Below the pieces are notes generated by a model that saw only the letters and a list, made by a program, of their open reading frames with translations, made no database searches and was not told the DNA's origin. 64,000 nt of DNA. It comes from Branchiostoma floridae. Lineage: Eukaryota > Chordata > Leptocardii > Amphioxiformes > Branchiostomatidae. The stretch covers positions 7,536,707 to 7,600,706 of the forward strand of contig NC_049997.1 in NCBI RefSeq assembly GCF_000003815.2, given 5' to 3'. Shown one piece after another: positions 59,873-64,000 of this stretch. The translations under genes were made by a program, and so were the position numbers. Numbering within the stretch: the stretch's first letter is position 1; every line of letters begins with the position of its first letter.

Positions 59873-60526
59873 ATTAAGCTAAGACACACTTTTGTTGCAT
59901 ACTTTGCCAAAATGGGCTACCAAGTACAGGTCACAACAAAACATTGTTAACAGATACAATTAATTTTACAGGTAAAAAAAAAACTTACTATCATTAGATA
60001 AATTCAACTTCTCGCCTTTCAGCTATATAATAGTAGAGACAGAATAAGGTTTGTCTGGTTGCATTAGGAATTTGAATTTTACTAAAGATAGCTGGAGGGA
60101 CAACCGGTTTTCAAGTCGTCTCACTTTTCATCCAATGATTGTGAGTAAAAGTAGCCTTTTTACCATCCGATTTCTACCTTTAGAGCTCCGGTAGAAATAG
60201 GATGGTACCCAGGATAGAATAAAAGAACAATGAAAAAGAATACGGTCTTTCATCACAACAACAGCTTAGAGTTTAAGGTAATGCCATGTATATTGAAGTT
60301 TAATGATAAGGAAATATTGTTTTTATATCTATTTTCTGAACATGAAGAAGAATATGCCATTCTGCTTATAAGTACTATAAAGCAAACAATATTGTGCTGC
60401 TTAACTAAACTAAACTAAGCTAATATCGAACATATGGATACTGTTAGATTTCAAGTTCGTAGACTAGTTAGATGCTTCTATCTATTATTTAGACAGTAAG
60501 TGTTGTAAACCGTTTGAAACACATTC

Positions 60527-60530
<4 letters not shown>

Positions 60531-60590
<60 letters not shown>
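60531..60590. repeat. (TA)n microsatellite
   Basis: About 60 bp of pure alternating TA/AT. Open frames across it are artefacts. Confidence 0.97.
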
Positions 60591-60593
<3 letters not shown>

Positions 60594-62743
60594 TCGTAGG
60601 CTACTACATGAGAATATGTATGATATTGTTCAATATCAACAATAAACCAGATTTCTTGACGAGGTAACAATGTGTAGAATATATTTCATTGTTCATCAAC
60701 CCATTCAGAAATACCTTGAGTACTAGTGTGTCCCGTATTGTTTATATCTGTAACGTTAACCTGTTATTTGCTTGTGATGATATCTAGATTTGGACTTTTA
60801 TAGGATTTGAGAATTTACGAATCAATGTATGGACAGAAATAATTAATTCGCACCCATAGTGATACCAATTACTTAGGAAAGGCTAAGCGAGTGTTTATGA
60901 AACAGAACATCCAGGACTTCTGAGTAGTTTCAATTCAGTAGTTTCATGTCTATGACGTGCGCTTGTTTTGGCTCGGAAAATTTCGTTGTTATGGCGATGA
61001 AATACAATATCCAATGCCATATTGAAGGATGAACCAATATGATCTCCGGTGCGCTCCATGCGGCCTGGTTCGAATTACATTCTCGTCGTTGTTGTTGTTT
61101 TTCTCGGTCACTTCCTAACTATGATCATAACTTCAGGTGTGTCAAAGGGCATACGTGTGTATAGTTCACTTTAGTACAGGCGATTATTTTTTTCACTATG
61201 TAGGGAAAAGCAAGCCAAGCCGAGAGAGATATACTTTGACTACATCACAAAACTTTAGTACTGACTAGACAAAGTCATTAAATTACAGTTCTCTATTGTT
61301 CGAATTTCTTGCTGCGTAGTTGCAAAACCTCGCCACTTCTCGCGATATTTTGATAACACCCGGTACTAGTATCTCACAATGTAGTAAAAGTTGGACTGTT
61401 GGCGCGAACGCTGACATAGAACTAGCACAAAAGACGTCCAAATCACTTGTTGGAGCAACGAAAACGAGGTATGTGAACCCTTACTTCTCTGTAACACGTT
61501 TGTAGCCACATCATGGCTCAAACAAGAGGCACAATGCTTTTTTTAGTTGCAAAACGATAACGAATTGCATTGAGATTTTCGTTGAAAGAACTTACTATGT
61601 GTTAATGAAAAGGCAAAAAGGGACAGATTAAATAGGATACTTCCGTTGAAATGTTATCTTCTCGTATTCTGGACAAACTATTTGAGATATTCCACCAGTA
61701 AGTCAAATTTAAGTGATGAATTCTGTCCTCTGAGCGATTAAGACTAGTTACAAAATGGTATGAATCTGATCAGTTGATGCTCAGATCATCGACCAGCAGC
61801 ATTAGTACATTCTCTATGTTTTCCACCTAAGCTTGCGCTATATCTTTAATCTCAAATGATCTTCCCTGAACGGGCCATCACTGCAGTTTACGGTACACTA
61901 TGGCAGGGTATGTTCTTTGTAAAGGGCAATATAATAGACCGCCATGTTTAATTGTAGATCTTGTGTCAACAAAGAAAGTGAAACACCTTAAGTGTCGCTA
62001 CCAGCACCATTTTCTATGATCAATGTCCGTCTTCATTTCTTTCTACTGGCCACATCCATGTATTCGTGTTTTTGTAAAAGTACAAAATCGCACTTGTCAC
62101 TCCTCACGACCAGGTATTTAAACCTGTCTTCAATGAATGTCTATCTAGCAAATTCTGTCAAGATTGCCGAGGCATGACCGTGTATTTGAACCTTTATTTG
62201 TCTGGATGTGGATTTCCCTGGACCCTTGCAAACATATCAAATCCCGGCCAATAGAATGTCTTACGTAATAGAGAATACTATTTATTTAGCACGAAAATAA
62301 ACAAGTATAGGAAGTTACAATGTGCTTCTCTACTCTATTACAAAGTCAAAGGTTAACGTTCTCTGGTTACCCCTAACCTATTGATTATGAAATAACTCTT
62401 TGTTGTCATCTTTTGACCAAACCCCAATTCATCGCTAACCTTTCCACCATTTGTGTGGATACATGTACCGAATTGTAAGATTGACATTGTGATCAATCTA
62501 CGATGTCTTAAGTTAAGCATGAAATGTGGTCATAATTCAATGTAGACATTTTACCTAGGTAAATGGTACTATGTGTCAAGTACAACATATGTGGAACTTG
62601 TGCCCATACCATGATATATTCTACGTCGCTTGCTCTGAGGAGGACACTTTTCGCAATAATTGCGGATAAGTAATGCAGATGCTAAATGCTGCGAATGACG
62701 TTTCTATTTTGCTTCAAAAATGACGCCAACTTTTTAAAAAGAT

Positions 62744-62949
62744 TTTTATAAGATTTTGTGCTGATATGAGGTTGATATTATTGAAAGCCAACTATAGTAT
62801 GTAATTCTATACTTTAAGTAACAAGTATATATAGATATTTTTGAAATATATGCTTTATTTTCTAAAATTTGCGTATAGTATAGTATAGAACTTTATACTA
62901 GTTCTTTTTCAATAATATCAACCTCATATCGGCACAAAATCTTATAAAC
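62744..62949. mobile_element. MITE-like palindrome immediately upstream of TAZ-C
   Basis: Left arm TTTATAAGATTTTGTGCTGA and on to GAGGTTGATATTATTGAAA; the right arm is its inverted copy with one or two changes. 206 bp, AT-rich loop. It ends 18 bp before the TAZ-C ATG. Confidence 0.8.
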
Positions 62950-62967
62950 GTTCATCGTTAACGACAG

Positions 62968-63777
62968 ATGGAGCCGCCACACGTGGGTAGAAAGGTTGGG
63001 GAACTTGCGGTCGCTGTGTTGGAAGGTTCCCAGTCTCTTATCGCCCTGAAAGTTCCCATCTCCACAACAGCGCCCGCAACTCCCTGGGAGGAGTCCTTCT
63101 CATCGAAACTCAGACTAAAAGGCTGGTCAGAGGATGGCTACGTGCGTCTCTTCGACATACAGAACCACTGTTTGGGTAACCCGATGTCACAGGATGTTGA
63201 ATTGATAACTATAGACAGGTAAGAATGTGATGAAAGACGCTATCTATATATATATTCCGTGCGTAAGTACACAAAGGAGGTGATCATGATAACAAAGAAA
63301 ACAAATCAGCTAGTCGCTTTTCAATGCACCTTTATAGCAACACCAAGTGTCTTAATTGCTTCAGCTCTCTGTACAAACTTAAGTTCAGCATGAGTATGAT
63401 ATAAATGTATACGGTCACTTTCACTTTAACAAATCAGCCATTGACCTGTACTTTACGTAAGCCGGGGAACAATTACATAACATTTAACAATAACAATTAT
63501 AACAAAACATATCACAACTTTATAACAGCATCCAAACACATAAAACAATCACACAATAAATCATGTTTGCATATTTGTAATACTTATACAGTTTATCAAG
63601 ATGTTTTCTAATACTTTGCCTGTCTGAAGAACTAAATTTTGTTTACCTATACTTCAGTATCCCTGACGACATGAGGAAGGAGGCAATGCAGGCTGACATC
63701 GAGGACAAGATGAGGACTATGTTTCTTGAGGAAGAAGGAGTTCACACGAGATCCAAGATTCGCCAACTTCAAAAATA
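62968..63777 (+). CDS. TAZ-like protein family, paralogue C, 5' two coding exons (runs off window)
   Basis: Exon 1 at 62968-63218 (251 nt) and exon 2 at 63658-63777 (120 nt), with the same phases (2, 2) as paralogues A and B. Exon 1: GELAVAVLEGSQSLIALKVP and YVRLFDIQNHCLG align with the N-terminal blocks of A and B. Exon 2: DDMRKEAMQADIEDKMRTMF then SKIRQLQKY, against IRNLKKY in A and IRHMKKY in B; it is 18 nt longer. The final codon is split AAATA/GTAGGA as in the paralogues (AAATA/GTAAGT), so the in-frame TAG there is a splice junction, not a stop. An acceptor-like AACGACAG abuts the ATG. The remaining five exons would lie beyond 64000. Transcribed opposite to A and B. Confidence 0.75.
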
Positions 63778-64000
63778 GTAGGAATGATTTGTTTACATTG
63801 AATTTGATAGCTTTCATTATTAACACTTGAGACGGCAGCAGAGTGACTATCTAAATAGTATCTACAACATGTATAAAAAACAGTGCATTTGCTGTGTGAC
63901 TATCCGTGGATTCAATTGAATTTCACACACTACCCTGATCACCAACTTACTATCCTATAAAAACGTGTAAAAAACTGGAAACACGAAATTATCTGAAATG
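63778..64000. other. Intron of paralogue C to the window end
   Basis: No third exon (expected to encode a DGKTAI-like block) is seen before the end. Confidence 0.6.

Larger units (their letters stand above)
59873..62967. other. 3' UTR of TNFR-2 and intergenic DNA before TAZ-C
   Basis: No gene recognised. Candidate poly(A) signals AATAAA at 60218 and 60641. A hairpin block with GAGCTCCGGTAG lies at about 60155-60210, a long (TA)n at 60531-60590, and an inverted-repeat element at 62744-62949. Confidence 0.6.

Noticed and set aside
60485-60670. - strand frame with a Tyr-Ile repeat
   Set aside because: Translation of the (TA)n microsatellite.
63774-63779. In-frame TAG as the stop codon of a short two-exon gene at 62968
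   Set aside because: Paralogues A and B have the same AAATA/GT junction at this codon, so it is read as a splice site and the gene continues beyond the window.

Overview
The window is eukaryotic: small exons, GT-AG introns in consistent phase, AATAAA signals and many short inverted-repeat elements. Gene content (one EPS8-type adaptor and several diverged TNF-receptor/death-domain and zinc-finger paralogues) and the density of MITE-like elements suggest a cephalochordate, probably Branchiostoma (lancelet). The organism is an inference. Two runs of N (1823-1922 and 25537-25658) are assembly gaps.

Layout. (1) About 1.6-34.1 kb, + strand: one large EPS8-family gene. I can place 25 exons in register, including the PTB domain, a helical core, an unusual array of tiny Arg/Asp/Tyr-rich exons, the SH3 domain, proline-rich linkers and the C-terminal actin-binding/SAM-like region. 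It ends in two alternative, related terminal exons. Its introns are full of MITEs and exon-derived tandem duplications. (2) 38.4-42.5 kb, - strand: a seven-exon gene ('TAZ-A', my label) for a 330-aa protein with a new-looking N-terminal part and a Cys/His cluster resembling the TAZ zinc finger of CBP/p300. (3) 44.0-47.9 kb, + strand: a ten-exon TNF-receptor-family gene with a death domain ('TNFR-1'). (4) 49.8-52.8 kb, - strand: 'TAZ-B', a paralogue of TAZ-A with the same exon plan. (5) 54.5-59.9 kb, + strand: 'TNFR-2', a paralogue of TNFR-1 whose first exon I could not place. (6) 62.97 kb to the window end, + strand: the first two coding exons of a third paralogue, 'TAZ-C'.

The main discovery is that a divergent pair (TAZ-like gene on -, death-domain receptor on +, start codons about 1.5 kb apart) occurs twice in tandem about 10.4 kb apart, with a third TAZ-like gene downstream. 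The receptors should signal from the plasma membrane through death-domain adaptors. The TAZ-like proteins have no signal peptide or membrane segment, so they are probably intracellular. The shared promoter interval and joint duplication suggest, but do not prove, coupled expression or function.

All exon boundaries come from reading splice signals, frame and phase, and paralogue or family similarity by eye. No alignment or database search was run.
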